Below, one piece after another: positions 11,133-22,632 of a stretch of DNA of 64,000 nucleotides (position 1 is the first letter of the stretch; the number at the start of each line of letters is the position of its first letter). Origin of the DNA: Larix kaempferi (lineage: Eukaryota; Streptophyta; Pinopsida; Pinales; Pinaceae); the NCBI GenBank assembly GCA_027924585.1, contig BSBM01000423.1, positions 3,047,501 through 3,111,500 on the forward strand, given 5' to 3'. The notes below the pieces were generated by a model. It saw nothing but the letters and a program-made list of their open reading frames with translations, did no database searches and had not been told where the DNA came from. The position numbers were made by a program, and so were the translations under genes.

Positions 11133-13330
11133 TAGCCTGAAAGAAAGCATGATATGGCATGTATGACACTTGTTGCACTTAAGATGCTAGGGCTTGATAT
11201 AGCAAAAACCAGTCATCATAGCACTTTCTCTATAATCCATTTTGGCAAAGTTTTCAGATCTGAAACTTTTACAGGTCGAAGATCAGATCCCCATGTACCT
11301 TGTTTCCAAAGGAAAACCTCTAATTCGATGTACTTTGTGATTTATGATCTGTACAATATAGGGTTTCTGCCTCTTCCATATCTGAGTCAAAATCAAGTGA
11401 CCTTGGGAAAAAGGTCATAACTTGGGATAGGAAGCTCCAAATGAAATTTCGTAGAAAGTGACAGGTAGTACACAGACTTTACTATCTTAGGAAAATTTTT
11501 CAGAGGCTGAAGTTGAACCAGTGACACGTGGCACGCCGTACAAGTTTACTCTCCTGTTTTATCCCATAAACAGGTTACGTTACGACACTTGGCATAACTC
11601 TCTCTCAGAGAATCCAATTGAGGTAAGACCTATCAAGATGGAAAGATGACATGTTGGGATATCTTAGGAAAAAATTTCAGACCCTATGGATCAAAATTTT
11701 GGAGTTACACCAGAAACAATCAGGTACATATTTCTGTCAAAACAAAATTATGTTTTAGCACCTTCATTCATGGCTTCTGAAATTTAGGGTTTCAGAGAAA
11801 GACGGAATTCTTGTAATCAGAGACCACGGATGAATGATACTCATCAAAATCGAAATTTAGAGACTAAGATCAGAATTTTTGGTTGGGTAGAAGGTCGGGC
11901 TTGATCAGACCCTAGTTCAGGACTTTGATTAGAAAAGTGGAAAATTAGGGCTTCTGTAAAAATGGGAATTTTTTAAATCTGTGACCACGGCTGGAAGCTC
12001 CTCACAAAAATAGAAGCTTAGAGATTTGGATCAAACCTTTTGATTGGGAAAAAGAGTGGGCTTCATTAAACCCCAGTTCACGGTCACGTCTAGTGAATCC
12101 AGAAGTTTCAAAGGCAAAATTAAGGAGTGAAACTTTGCAATTTTCAAATTCTGAATATACCAGCTTGATCAGCTTATCAAGGCGCATATTTCTATCCTTT
12201 TGGAAGTTTGAAATTCAAAGTTTGAATTTTTGGGGTTTCTCTAACAAACCCTAATCCATCTCCAGGTCCAGTTCTTGCAAATCAAGTGGATTGGGTTAAT
12301 CCTAGAAGAAGATGGATTGGTCACCTGCATAAGTGAAGAAGTTCCTGTTTCAGAGGGAGATGAGGCTAAGGCCTTACATAAGAAGATTACAAGCGATCTC
12401 GATAGGTATGACTCATCAAGGTATGTTTCGAGATTTTTTCATGATTAAGTTTATGGTATGTTTGTCTTCATGTTATTACGGTTAGTACAATCTTGATTTT
12501 ATATTTGTCGTATCACTTTAACAAAATTATGAATGCATGATAGAAGATATTCATTGGTTAGGGTGTTGACACTTATGATTGTACTAATGCATTATGGTGT
12601 TGTATGAGGTTTATGTTGTCTGCTAACATAAAAGGTACACCAAGAAAGACAAATCATGTTCTACTTCAAGAACATATGATCATGGTGACATGAAGACAAA
12701 GATTCATCCATTGTCATGGATCACATAGAAGATATACTTACGAGGTATGCATAACTTGGTTCTACAATGGTTAACTTATGAGACATGTAGGTTACTAGCA
12801 CAAGTCACTAAAGAGAACCAGAAGACATTATGCGGGTATGTTAGACATAACTAGCTAGCATGCTAATCCAGGTATATTTTTCCTATATCAAGCTAGAATC
12901 CTACCTTGTGTTAGGATCTTATACTGTTGTGTTGTTGATAATGATTATTCATGAAGTCATAGGTTTGAATAGTCATTGTTGTATGCATATTATGTTTCTT
13001 ACCATAATTGATGATATGACTAACCAGAAGAATCATGAAGGTATAGGTTAGAATAATCACGGGTTTTATGCATATTATATCTCGTATCTTGATTGATGAT
13101 TTAACTAACCAAAAGAGTCCTATGATCAAATAAGAATATGTATGAGTAAAATAAGACTTCCCTGAAACCTTGAATACTAATGTTTATTATTTGTGTTTGA
13201 AATGATCCTGACTATACATGCTTGAGATTATTGTGTTTTGATAATATTAAGATTATGCTAATGAATGTTTGATTATGTATGAGACCTAGAGGATAACACA
13301 ATGATGATTCTAACAAGCATGCATAGGGAT
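11133..13330 (+). other. Copia-A noncoding interior (no gag or protease)
   Basis: Gag and protease would be expected here, but none is detectable and the frames are broken throughout. The part from about 12640 rightward is closely matched by the minus-strand copy (63000-64000), so this noncoding sequence belonged to the family before both copies moved. A repeat of about 85-90 bp (cataggttNgaataNtcat...) occurs twice near 12950-13115 and three or four times in the other copy (63450-63700). Confidence 0.6.
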
Positions 13331-13530
13331 CGAGAATGAATATAAGTTCAAAGACAGGTAATCCAGGAAGCAAAGATCAAGAGGGAGCACACTCCAGTAG
13401 TTTATGCAAGGATGTAGATATTCAGAGGGAGTTGACCACTTCTCACAATCCACATCATAATGGAGTTGCAGAAAAGAAGCAAAGACTGAGAGGGAGTCTA
13501 CCCAACAACCAAACAATAATAAGTATTTGA
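13331..13530 (+). pseudogene. Copia-A integrase scrap
   Basis: The short reading LTTSHNPHHNGVAEKK at about 13432-13480 matches the integrase segment around the catalytic Glu of copia elements (usually PQQNGVVER or PQQNGVAER). The rest of the integrase is missing on both sides. The homologous piece in the other copy lies near 63170-63210 on the minus strand and is even less readable. After about 13530 comes some 390 bp of AT-rich filler before RT sequence resumes. Confidence 0.6.
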
Positions 13531-13920
13531 ATTGTCATTTCTTACATAATGTTATTCAATGATGTATATGCTTATGTTCCTAGAATTAGGCTGTGTATTA
13601 TGCATATTAGAATAGTTGCATTGATGAACAGTATACTACTAATATACATGGGTAAGTGGCCTATGGCACTGTACAACATTCCATTGCTACTTATCTAGAA
13701 TGAAACCTCTTTGTTGACATGTTAGGAGTTGTACACACTCTTAACAATGTTCTGGTAGCGATTGGAAGGCATCTAGAAAGTTGCAGAATATGGATAAATG
13801 TTGTATTGAAGCATTGGCTAAGATAATTGCATGACTGTATGACATATTTCTTTATGTGTAAGAATTTGTTCTGAAAACTATGAGATGTTTTCTAATCATG
13901 CAATTTAACTTGTTGTGTAG

Positions 13921-15377
13921 GAAAGATCGTATACCATCACCTACAAAAGAAGGACTACAACATTTGTTCAGCAACAAAGTTATCTATTGAAAATATTGAA
14001 GATATTGAAGTTCCCAGGATCTGGGAAGAATGCCATGATCGAGGAGTACCAGTTGATCATGAAGATGTTTGGGATGCAGTCCCAAGACCTGAAGGGGAGT
14101 CTATAGTGACTTCCAAGAGGATCTACAAGATCAAGCATGCTGCAGGTGGTAGCATAGATAATTTTGCTCCTGTAGCCAGATACACTTCCATTAAATCAGT
14201 ACTTGCTCTGGCTGCAGTGATGAAGAGGAAGATACACTTTCTTGAATGGTGTAGTTGAAGAAGAAGTGTATGTGGTGCAGCTACTTGGTTCTAAGACACA
14301 TGAAAGGGAATCATATATGTGCAGAACTTGGTATGGTAGGATAGATAGCTTTCTATCCAGTTTGGGCTTTACCAAGAGTAAAGTGGATTCCAACCTTTAC
14401 TACAAGGTTGAGGAAGGAAATCCAGTGATACTAATTTTGTATATGGATGACCTGTTCGTAACAGGTGAGGATAGATTGATTGCCGACATGCAGCAGAAGC
14501 TTGCTACCAAGTTTGAGTTGAAGAACTTGGGGATGATGCACTATTTGTTTTTGGCATGAAGGTGTGGCAAAGTGCAGATGGAATATTCCTTGGACAAGGG
14601 AAGTATGCAGTAGAGATCTTGAAGAGGTTTGGGATGATGAACAGCAAGGCTATGGCCACACCTATGGCATCGAACCTGAAGCTTCTGTGTGATGCTTCAT
14701 CTGAGCTGGTTGATATCACTATGTATCGTCAGATGATTGGGTCCTTGATGTACCTAACGAACACGAGACCAAATATTTGCTTTGCTGTGAACACATTGAG
14801 TCAGTTCCTGACAGATCCTAGGAGTGTTCACCTAGTTGATGTAAAGCATGTTCTGAGGTACCTGAAGGGTACAGTGGATTATGGGATCAAGTATGAGGCA
14901 AATCAAAAGTTTAACCTATAGGGTTATGTTGACTTAGATTGGGCTGGCAGTGCTACAGATAGGAAGAGCACATCTGGGTGCTGCTTCAGTATGGGATCAC
15001 GTGTGATCTCTTGGTTTAGCAAGAAGCAGTCCTGCATAGCACTGAGTACAGCTGAGGCAGAGTATGTTGCAGCCTGTTCAGCTAGTTGTGAGGCAGTATG
15101 GCTACGGAAGCTACTGTCTGAGTTATTTGATCTCCCGTTGGATGTTACTGGTATCTTTTGTGATAACCAGAGTTGTGTGAAGCTGTCCGAAAACCCAGTG
15201 TTTCATGATAGGTCGAAACACATAGAGATCAAATATCACTATATCATGGATATGGTGCAAAGAGGAGCTGTGAAGATCCTGTACATTGCGACGGACGAGC
15301 AGATTGCAGATGTGCTCACGAAGCCACTAGCCAGGGTGAAGTTTGAGTACTTCAGGGAGAGGCTTGGCATTCTTTAG
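13921..15377 (+). pseudogene. Copia-A RT-RNase H remnant
   Basis: Reading starts in the integrase-RT linker (WEECHDRG at about 14022, then WDAVPRPEG) and passes through RT to RNase H, ending at a TAG at 15375-15377. Several conserved RT blocks are missing: the part after the IKHA block, the QMDVKTA block, and the [14 protein letters not shown] block, where CR joins directly to TWYGR (about 14320). The YMDDLFVTG catalytic box is kept (about 14440-14466). A frameshift follows the HYLFL stretch near 14550, and a stop interrupts QKFNL before the RNase H region at 14920. RNase H keeps LSTAEAEYVAACSASCEAVW and the DVLTKPL tail. The protein cannot be made from this copy. Confidence 0.93.
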
Positions 15378-15479
15378 ATTGATGACACTTCGAGGAAGAA
15401 GTGATGGACACATTTGCTGAAGCCATTCTAAGCATGTTGGAAGGAGGATCCTTCACATGGCTGTGGATGTAAGCGCTGG

Positions 15480-16080
15480 ATGATGAGCATTAGGATGATG
15501 TTCTGATTTCTGCTTTGTATGATCAATTGGATCATTTATATATCTATGTGTGCATCATGTTGGATGTTGGATATCATTGGTTGGATCATTTATATGTATA
15601 TGTATGTACGCATCATGTTGGATGCTGGATATGATCTTGGATCATTTATATGTATGTACACATCATGTTGGATACTGGATATGATTAGTAGGATCATTTG
15701 TATGTATTTTGTATATGCATCATGTTGGATGCTTGGACCATGTATATGTATATGTATCAGGTGGATACATTGTATGATCAGGTGGATCATGTATGGTGAT
15801 ATGTATCATGTATTTGTATTTGTATCAGGTGGATACATTGTATGATCAGGTGGATCATGTATGATGATATGTATCAGGTAGATACTTGGTATGCATCAGG
15901 TAGATGCATTGTATGATCAGGATGATCATGGATGACGAGCTTCAGGATGTTGCTCCAGATGACATGCAGCAGGATGTTGTAGTGATGATGATCAGGATGA
16001 TCATGTGTACATCAGGATGATGTATGGTGAGTATCAGGTTGATACTCTATGGCCGTGGATCAGGTTGTGCAGATGAGCAT
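15480..16080 (+). repeat. Copia-A 3' minisatellite I
   Basis: Imperfect units of about 60 bp around catcatgttggatgctggatatgat and ggatcatttatatgtatgta, then units of about 35-55 bp around gatcaggtggatcatgtatg. One copy of a 72-bp block (gacgagcttcaggatgttgctcc...) lies at about 15932-16005; it is present five times in the other Copia-A copy. Open frames such as 15519-15845 follow from the repeats and are not genes. Confidence 0.88.
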
Positions 16081-16580
16081 ATAATTTAGCCCTGGGAGAT
16101 TTGCAGATAGTCTTTCGAGGTTTTTCCTATGGCATATAATTTGGCCCTGGGATATCTGGAAAATGCTCTTTCGAGGTTTTTCTCAAGGAGGACATATAAT
16201 TTGGCCTTGGGAGATCTGCAAATAAGCTTTTGAGGTTTTTCCTATGGCATATAATCTGGCCCTGGGATATCTGGCAGATGCTCTTTCGAGGTTTTTTCCT
16301 ATGGCATATAATATGTCACTGGGAGATCCGATAGGTTGGGCTATGTGCCCGTAATAAGTCCTGGGATGCTCTTGCGAGGTTTTTCCATGACCACATATAA
16401 TCTGTCCCTGGGAGATCCTATAGGTAGAGTTGTGTGCTTGTAACAGCCTGGGATGCTCTTGCGAGGTTTTGTGGTGAGGTCACATATAATATGGCCCTGG
16501 GAGATCCTATAGGTAGAGTTGTGTGCTCGTAACAGCTTGGGATGCTCTTTCAAGGTTTTGTGACACACGTAATAAGTCCT
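16081..16580 (+). repeat. Copia-A 3' minisatellite II
   Basis: About seven units of 55-90 bp, each with ccctgggagatc (or gatatc) and then ctctttcgaggttttt and catataat. The four left units are short and the three right units are longer, with an extra taggtagagttgtgtgc segment. The same array occurs in the minus-strand copy at 59830-60350. Confidence 0.88.
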
Positions 16581-16810
16581 GAGGATTCCACAGTATGGCC
16601 AGTGATGACGAAGACTTGCAGGTGGTGGGCCTACATCCAGTATGAAAAAGGACTGGGTCTGTAGAACTTCCTATGACGAGTAGATTCAGATATTGATTGA
16701 GATAGCAGCAGCAGTGACGATGATGATGACTCGATGACCATTATCTAGTGACGATGATCCAGAGAGGATGACCTGTGCTAGAAGACCTGTGTCGAGAAAT
16801 ACCTTCCTAG

Positions 16811-16821
16811 TTAAGAGGGAG
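16811..16821 (+). promoter_or_regulatory. Copia-A polypurine tract
   Basis: ttaagagggag ends exactly where the 3' LTR begins. The same tract abuts the minus-strand Copia-A LTR at 59586-59596 as its reverse complement. Confidence 0.88.
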
Positions 16822-17424
16822 TGTTGCTGTATATGTAACTTCGGAATGTATTTCACATATATGTATATTGTATTCCTATAGAGATGTTATTATTCCTCTA
16901 TACAGAAGTGTCGTCATTTATATTATAAGTGTCGTAACTTATACTTGATGGGTTATTAGACCACCTTGTTGGGTTCAGCCCTGTATAAGTCATGTGGGTC
17001 AAAGGGTTATTAGACCACCCTAGTGGGGGTCGACCCAGTCAGCATTATGTTAAGTGGTTAAGTTGAGGCCGACCTAGTTGAGTAAAGGTCAAGTCAAGTT
17101 AGTGTATAAATAGAGAGTGTGTCTCTCTCATTTTACACATTCTATTCTCTCACTCACACTTAGGAGAGTGGCGCACTTGTGGAGGAGGAGGCTCTGCTGC
17201 TAGGAGAAGACTAACTCTTGTATTCTGGTTGTATCATTGCTCTATCTATCTCTGAGGAAGTTATTGGGGTTTTTCACCTTAATGGTTTTCCCCAAGTAAA
17301 CTCTGCGTCTCTTGTGTGCTTGCATTATTGTGTCCATGATTGATATGCTGTAGATTTGCTATACATGTTGTTCTCTCAATTAAGATCCTAGATCAGATTG
17401 AAGTAAATTCTGAAAAATTTAACA
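16822..17424 (+). repeat. Copia-A 3' LTR
   Basis: Starts TGTTGCTGTATATG and ends AAATTTAACA, 603 bp. It aligns with the 5' LTR throughout, apart from point changes and one missing 44-bp sub-repeat unit. It is followed directly by the CCGCA target duplication. Confidence 0.93.
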
Positions 17425-17429
17425 CCGCA
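17425..17429. repeat. Target-site duplication, right copy (CCGCA)
   Basis: Identical to 10469-10473. Removing the element would restore a continuous host sequence through the CCGCA site. Confidence 0.92.
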
Positions 17430-19250
17430 CTATTGAAAATCCATGGGATGTGAGTGAATGTGATGGATTTAACCAGTATAACCAATTTTTTAGTGCTCAA
17501 GAACATTCTAAAGAGGAAAGGATCATGTACATGATAACAATTATTCAAGTGGGCGACAAGCAGCTAGGAATCAAGGTAAACGTGAAGGTGATGAATGCTC
17601 ATGTGTATGGAATCATTTAATAGACCAACCACAACATCGTATTCTACTTGATAATTGGTGGTTGCATGTAGTGCCCTATTTTCAAAAAAAAATTAATCAC
17701 AATTTAAATAAAAACAAATATCTAATTGAAGCAGGAAAATACTGAATCGGTAAAATTAATTTATAAATTCATGTTTACTGCAAAATATTTTCAAAGGGTA
17801 ACAAAAGTAAATTATGTAACTGGAAATATGAATGTAAATTCGAAATGCTTATAGGAAGAGGGAAAGGATGTACCTCTTAAAATTTGCAGAAGAGGACGTA
17901 CCTATTAGAATTCGTACTTATAGATATACTGTAGAAGCATATAAGAACCTGACAATGACCACTGGAAAACCAAATTTGGGGACTTCTCTCCTCCCAACCA
18001 ACCCCTCAGTCGTAGATTGAGATCCCTTGAGCCTTCACTCAGCAATACCTAGCCAGCCAATCATCAGAATCAAAATCCTACTCTACCCTCAACCTCCAAA
18101 CCACCATTTCCACCTAGCACCTGGAACCCTCCCCAAAAACCTAGAGCATAAGAAAACCCAAATACCCTTTATTCAACCCCCAATTTCCTTATTTATTCAT
18201 AAAATTTCAAATTAAAATTTAATTAGAGTTAATTATGCATGAGGGCCACATGGCCTACGTGCACCTAATCAATATAATTATCTTTAATCATTGTTAATTA
18301 TCTTTATTAGTATTAGCTTAACTATTATTAATATTTCTCTTTTTATTTCATTTTTTTTAATTAATTTCTCATTTTATTACTACTTTATTAGTATCTTATG
18401 AGGGATTAATAGTTATAATTCCCTAATAAATTTTGGGGTGGAAGGAAGAGATGTTTGTGCCATTGGGCACCTTCCCTCGGGAGCTTAGTGTCCAATGAGA
18501 TGGATTCTTCTATCACAGAGAAAGTGAGATGGCCAAATTTGGCAGTCTTGCCATCAAAACCCTTAGTGAACAATAGTGAAATATCGTGGTCATGGCCTTG
18601 GAGAAGGCGGAGAAACGGACCCCAACCCGCTCGCAAAAACACTTCACGATAGGCTTTAAACTCAGAAATGCAGAGGAGGTCCTAATAGCTGCCAGGCTCA
18701 TAACGAATTGGCATTGTTGACAGAGGAAGGGGGGCATGCAAATGGATACAAGAGGTGCAAGAAATTGCAGAGGACACGGCTCAAACAAAAAGATGGAGAG
18801 CGAACAGACTGAGGCGGAATTCACGCAATCATCAGTTTAAACTAAGGTTTGTTTGAGTGTTTGAACGACAGTGGACAAGGACTTAGCATGCTTAAAATAT
18901 CACACCTGTCATTTGAAGATCTTGAGTTAAGTGCCAGCGTAGAAGTGTGTGAATTCAGTGAATACGTGTGGTTTATAAAATATTCAACCATGTCCAAAGC
19001 TGAGCTTTGGGCAGGTTGAATGTAATTCACGTAATGAGAATAGACACACGTGAGAGATCATAATTTGATTAATATGGTGGCAGGTCATACAACAGGATAA
19101 GTAAGACCAAATGGCGGTCATGCAATGATTCACAATGATGCAAAATCCATTCGTTTAATGGAGGCGAAATGGATAAGAGAATGAGGCCATGTGTAAAATC
19201 AACATTTGATTGATCCTTGTCATAATTAGCCAATTAAACTTATCAATAAT
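17430..19250. other. No recognisable gene
   Basis: Mixed sequence. A possible LTR start (tgtagtgccctattttc) is at about 17668, and a CT-rich stretch at 17985-18180 is low in stops but has no domain. Overlapping short frames on both strands at 18406-18824 have no recognisable motif. Confidence 0.3.
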
Positions 19251-19304
19251 ATTCAAATTTAGACATCTTGGCATATTAAATAAAGCTTGTTATAAGCTAT
19301 GGTT

Positions 19305-19583
19305 TCATTCAGCACTCCATTCAGAATGTTGTTTATTTGCCTTGTTTGTCACCTCGTTCGGATCGGCATTCGACCCATCATTCAGTCCTTCATACAGAAT
19401 TTTGTTTATAGAAGATCTTATTATTGATGCTGACTGAAGCTGATTTTGCAGAGAATTTCTGAAGTTGTTAGTGCACAAAAGATGCTGTAATTTTGCTTTT
19501 CTGGATCTTTTAGTTGCGTTCCTCTTTCTGTTCTTGATTAGACCAATCTTTCTTCTACTTTTTGCATTGACCTGAAAACACAT
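19305..19583 (-). other. Basic minus-strand frame, possible exon, very weak MADS resemblance
   Basis: A 92-codon frame with a basic patch (SRRKIGLIKNRKRNATKRSR). A splice-acceptor-like tgtgttttcag precedes GTCAATGC on the minus strand (about 19570-19580), so it may be an exon. The basic patch faintly recalls the DNA-binding start of type I MADS proteins, but the phenylalanine and hydrophobic core expected next are not there. I do not assign a function. Confidence 0.2.
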
Positions 19584-19599
19584 ATCATTTTATCAGAGA

Positions 19600-21375
19600 A
19601 AAATAATTTTTTCATAAGTATTCAGAAAGTAAGAACAGATCTAATCTTCCCCCCAAACCAAAAATATGGTGTGTCCTCAAGCCATCAAAGAGAAAATGAT
19701 TAATGATTAATATTAAAAATTTTCAATTGAAAGTCTTATAGATAGCATCTAAAATACTGTAATAATTTTCATAAGGAAATGAAATATTTAACTAATAAAT
19801 GTAGATGATTCAGAGATGTACATTTATCAAAAAGAATACAACAGTGCTTAAAAGACCATATGAAGAATAATAGTGTAATAGATGCGAAAAATGCCATATG
19901 AAGAATAATAGTGTAATAGTGTAAGACTAATAACAGTGCTTAGTAAATCGAGGATTAAAATGGATCTATGGTGGTTTTAGTATTTTTATTTTACAAGTCA
20001 ATATGGATTCTTTGATTGCTTTTCATTTGCTTCTATTTTTTTATTTCATGAGCTAGCATGAACTTTTTAATTACTTTCGTATTTTTTGTAATGTAACATA
20101 AAGTTACGCTACATTATGTGAAATCATATCTCCATATTGAGTTGTAAAGCACTTCGCTACTCTCGATGCAAAAATATTGCTCCATTAAATGTAACAAGAT
20201 TTTCTTTATTTTTAATCATTCATATTCATATTTAATTTGTATATTGTAATTTCATTTCATTTTTAAATTAAATTTTTATAAATAAATATATTTGTACAAA
20301 AAAATTCATCATCTAATTCATTTTTCAATAAATTAATAAATATTTTGAACAATATAAATAAATTAGTAACCTAGGCAAGTTTTGTTAATGAATCTTATGA
20401 CATTATGTTCATGTTTAGAGAGATTGTGTCTACGTCACAACCCTTCGGGAATACACATGAAGTCTCATAAAGATGTCGTCCTTATCAATTTCGTTAATAA
20501 TAATAATAATTATATTGGGTTTTAGTTCTTACCTAGTTGTTTGTTTAAGGTTATTGTGTATTTTAAGCCTTTTCTTAAGGTTAATTCTTCAAGTGTGACA
20601 TATTTTCTTTTAGGTTCTTATTAGCATAATTTCTTTAAGGGTCTCATTATTGACATTTAGGTGTTACATATTTCTTTTGAAATTAGTATGTGATTATTAC
20701 TTTTATTATTAACTTTTAATTTTTAATATATTTTGTATGTTTTTGTTTTTAGTAATGAAATATTTTTATATTAATAGGTATTTATATTTTAGAATTTGGG
20801 GTCGACTAGCATTTATGCTTTTTCTTGATTGCAAGAGGGTGAAAAGAGTGTACTATCCAAATTGATTTTATGGTAGTTATTCAAAATTTGAAATAAACAA
20901 TTATAAAAGAATAAATAATATATAAAAAAATGGTAGTTAATGCATGGATAATTGATAGCTATGGCATAGATATTCACCAACCACAAATTTAGTAATTGTG
21001 GTAATATTTATATTTTAAAAACTTAGTATATCTATATACATAATTTAGATTTTATATATGCATATGAATGAACAAACCAAAATAAGTATGAAATCAATAC
21101 CAAGGATAACTTATACTATGGTTCAACTTATTGAGAAAATGGTAAATATGGCAGTAGCATATCATTATGCCGATAGGCGTCTTTATGTTGATATAAGATC
21201 CTGGTTGCTGTTTTTTAATTGTATTTATGAATTTTGTGGTGTTGATTTTATAATTGGGAATATTCATAGTTGTCGCCATCAATTTGATGGTGTAGATTTA
21301 ATTCCATAACTTCCTTGCAGTTATTAGGAGTCAAATGGGCGTTTCTTCAGGTTCAGGATTAATTAGGAATGATGT
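19600..21375. other. AT-rich sequence, no recognisable gene
   Basis: Long A/T runs and short broken frames. The small frame at 21058-21309 has no recognisable motif. Confidence 0.3.
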
Positions 21376-21700
21376 GGTGTGATGGCATAAATTAACTCAC
21401 GCCCACAGAAGAGGAGTGGAGGAGTGGAGTGTGCTGGCATAAATTAATGCACGCACACAGGCAGATGATGTGGTGTGCTGGAATGTATGGTAGCTGTAAC
21501 GTTTGGCTGGAACGTTATGGTGGCTCTCCAAGTTATAGTGGTAACGCAGGAAGAAGAGAAGCCACCAGAAGAGGAGCCTGCAACCCGCAAAAGAGGAGAA
21601 CGCAGCTGGCAGAGGAGCCACCAAAAGAGGAGCCCGCAGCCCGCAGAAGAGGAGAACCACGAAGCAGCAAGGGAGCCCGCACGCAGGAGAAAGCAAGAGA
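21376..21700. repeat. Short repeats: cataaatta..cacgc pair and purine-rich minisatellite
   Basis: Two units of about 60 bp (ggtgtgatggcataaattaactcacgcccaca, then gtgtgctggcataaattaatgcacgcacaca) lie at 21376-21460. At 21550-21690 a purine-rich array repeats gaagaggagcc(t/c)gcaNcccgcaaaagaggagaa. Read on the plus strand it gives Glu/Arg/Pro-rich peptides in more than one frame, which points to repeat-driven openness rather than a protein. Confidence 0.65.
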
Positions 21701-22429
21701 AGGGAGCACAAACGCAGCTGCAAAAGAAGACCAGCGACCTTCACAGGTGTGCTAATCGATCCATGGTTTGCTTGGTGTATCAAAATTCTGTAGTGCTTTC
21801 CGTGAATTCTATAGCGGACTTCTGAGCTAATTTCGATCCATAGCCGATAGGCGTCTTTATGAAAAGGAGTGCATTGGTTTTTACTCACATTGTTTGCGTT
21901 CACGAATCCCACATTCTACCCTTATTTGTCAACAACTCTCTCACATAGCCATACGCATAAGGTAATCATCTTCACATGTTCAGAATGAATTCTCCATATA
22001 ACCAAGACATCACAACCGCACACGAACCGCCCCATCACAATCTTAAAACCTGTAGTATCTCAGTACTGCAATAAAAAACTTCTTCAATTCTTCATGCGAC
22101 CTGAGCATTCGTCCATCAGATCTGCCTTCTGTTGCATCAAGGTTGTATGGTGGTTTGTAGGCAGTAAGTAACCCTTTCGGTGAAGTGCCATGTCAATTCA
22201 AGTGCCTGTTTTGTCTTCTCTTTACAAAGATGATATGCAGTAAAATGGAAATTTGGATTTGATTTGACGTCTCTACTTAATCCAATGAGCAAGTGGAATC
22301 CAAGTACATAGTGTGTATAGTGAAAGAGACGGGCGGAATTTCTTAGGTAACTACGTTATTTCTTGATTTCAATTTCTTGCATTCAATTTTTTGGATTCGA
22401 TTGGATGTTCTCAGGATTAAGTACATTTT
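21701..22429. other. Upstream of the JAZ locus, no exon identified
   Basis: This is where the promoter and N-terminal exon of the JAZ-like gene would be expected. I found no recognisable JAZ N-terminal motif. An in-frame TAA lies three codons upstream of the readable TIFY exon, so if a first exon exists its acceptor must fall within 22421-22440 or the gene is truncated. Confidence 0.35.
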
Positions 22430-22537
22430 GATTCAAAAGATCCATTCCAACAAAATATCCTTAAGAAACAGTCCAAAGATAAAGTTGCTACTTTTTATAA
22501 CGGAAACGTCCATGTTTATGATGTACCTGGTGAGAAG
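22430..22537 (+). other. JAZ TIFY exon
   Basis: Thirty-six codons ending ...YNGNVHVYDVPGEK. The core reads VATFYNG at about 22484-22504, where canonical members have (L/V)TIFYNG, so the motif is shifted to ATFY. The following VYDVPGEK matches the ZIM domain. The exon ends after AAG with a donor gtatta (22538), and the next exon continues AKAIMRL, as in the family's KAQAIM helix. The left boundary is uncertain. Confidence 0.85.
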
Positions 22538-22632
22538 GTATTATTTTGATCCAAGGACAAAACGTTTGGATCTTTAGTTCATTTTTGCTTATTTTTATTT
22601 CTTACAAAGTTCTTTGATCATTTTATTCACAT

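Larger units (their letters stand above)
10474..17424 (+). mobile_element. Copia-A: structurally complete Ty1/copia element
   Basis: A 6951-bp element bounded by two LTRs (10474-11120 and 16822-17424) and a perfect CCGCA target duplication. A tRNA-Met primer site follows the 5' LTR and a polypurine tract precedes the 3' LTR. The coding content is badly reduced. There is no recognisable gag or protease, only a short integrase scrap near 13432-13480, then reverse transcriptase and RNase H with deletions (13921-15377). About 2.8 kb of noncoding sequence replaces the 5' coding half, and minisatellites fill 15480-16580. By eye the LTRs differ at roughly 14 places over about 600 aligned bases plus one 44-bp repeat unit, so the insertion is not fresh. 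A second copy lies at 58937-64000 on the minus strand. Confidence 0.95.

Noticed and set aside
15519-15845. A 108-codon frame rich in Cys, Trp, Ile and Tyr
   Set aside because: It arises from the Copia-A minisatellite (catcatgttggatgctgg...), not from a gene.
21429-21825. Glu/Arg-rich frames as a possible JAZ first exon or host protein
   Set aside because: They come from a purine-rich repeat that is open in more than one frame and have no JAZ N-terminal features.
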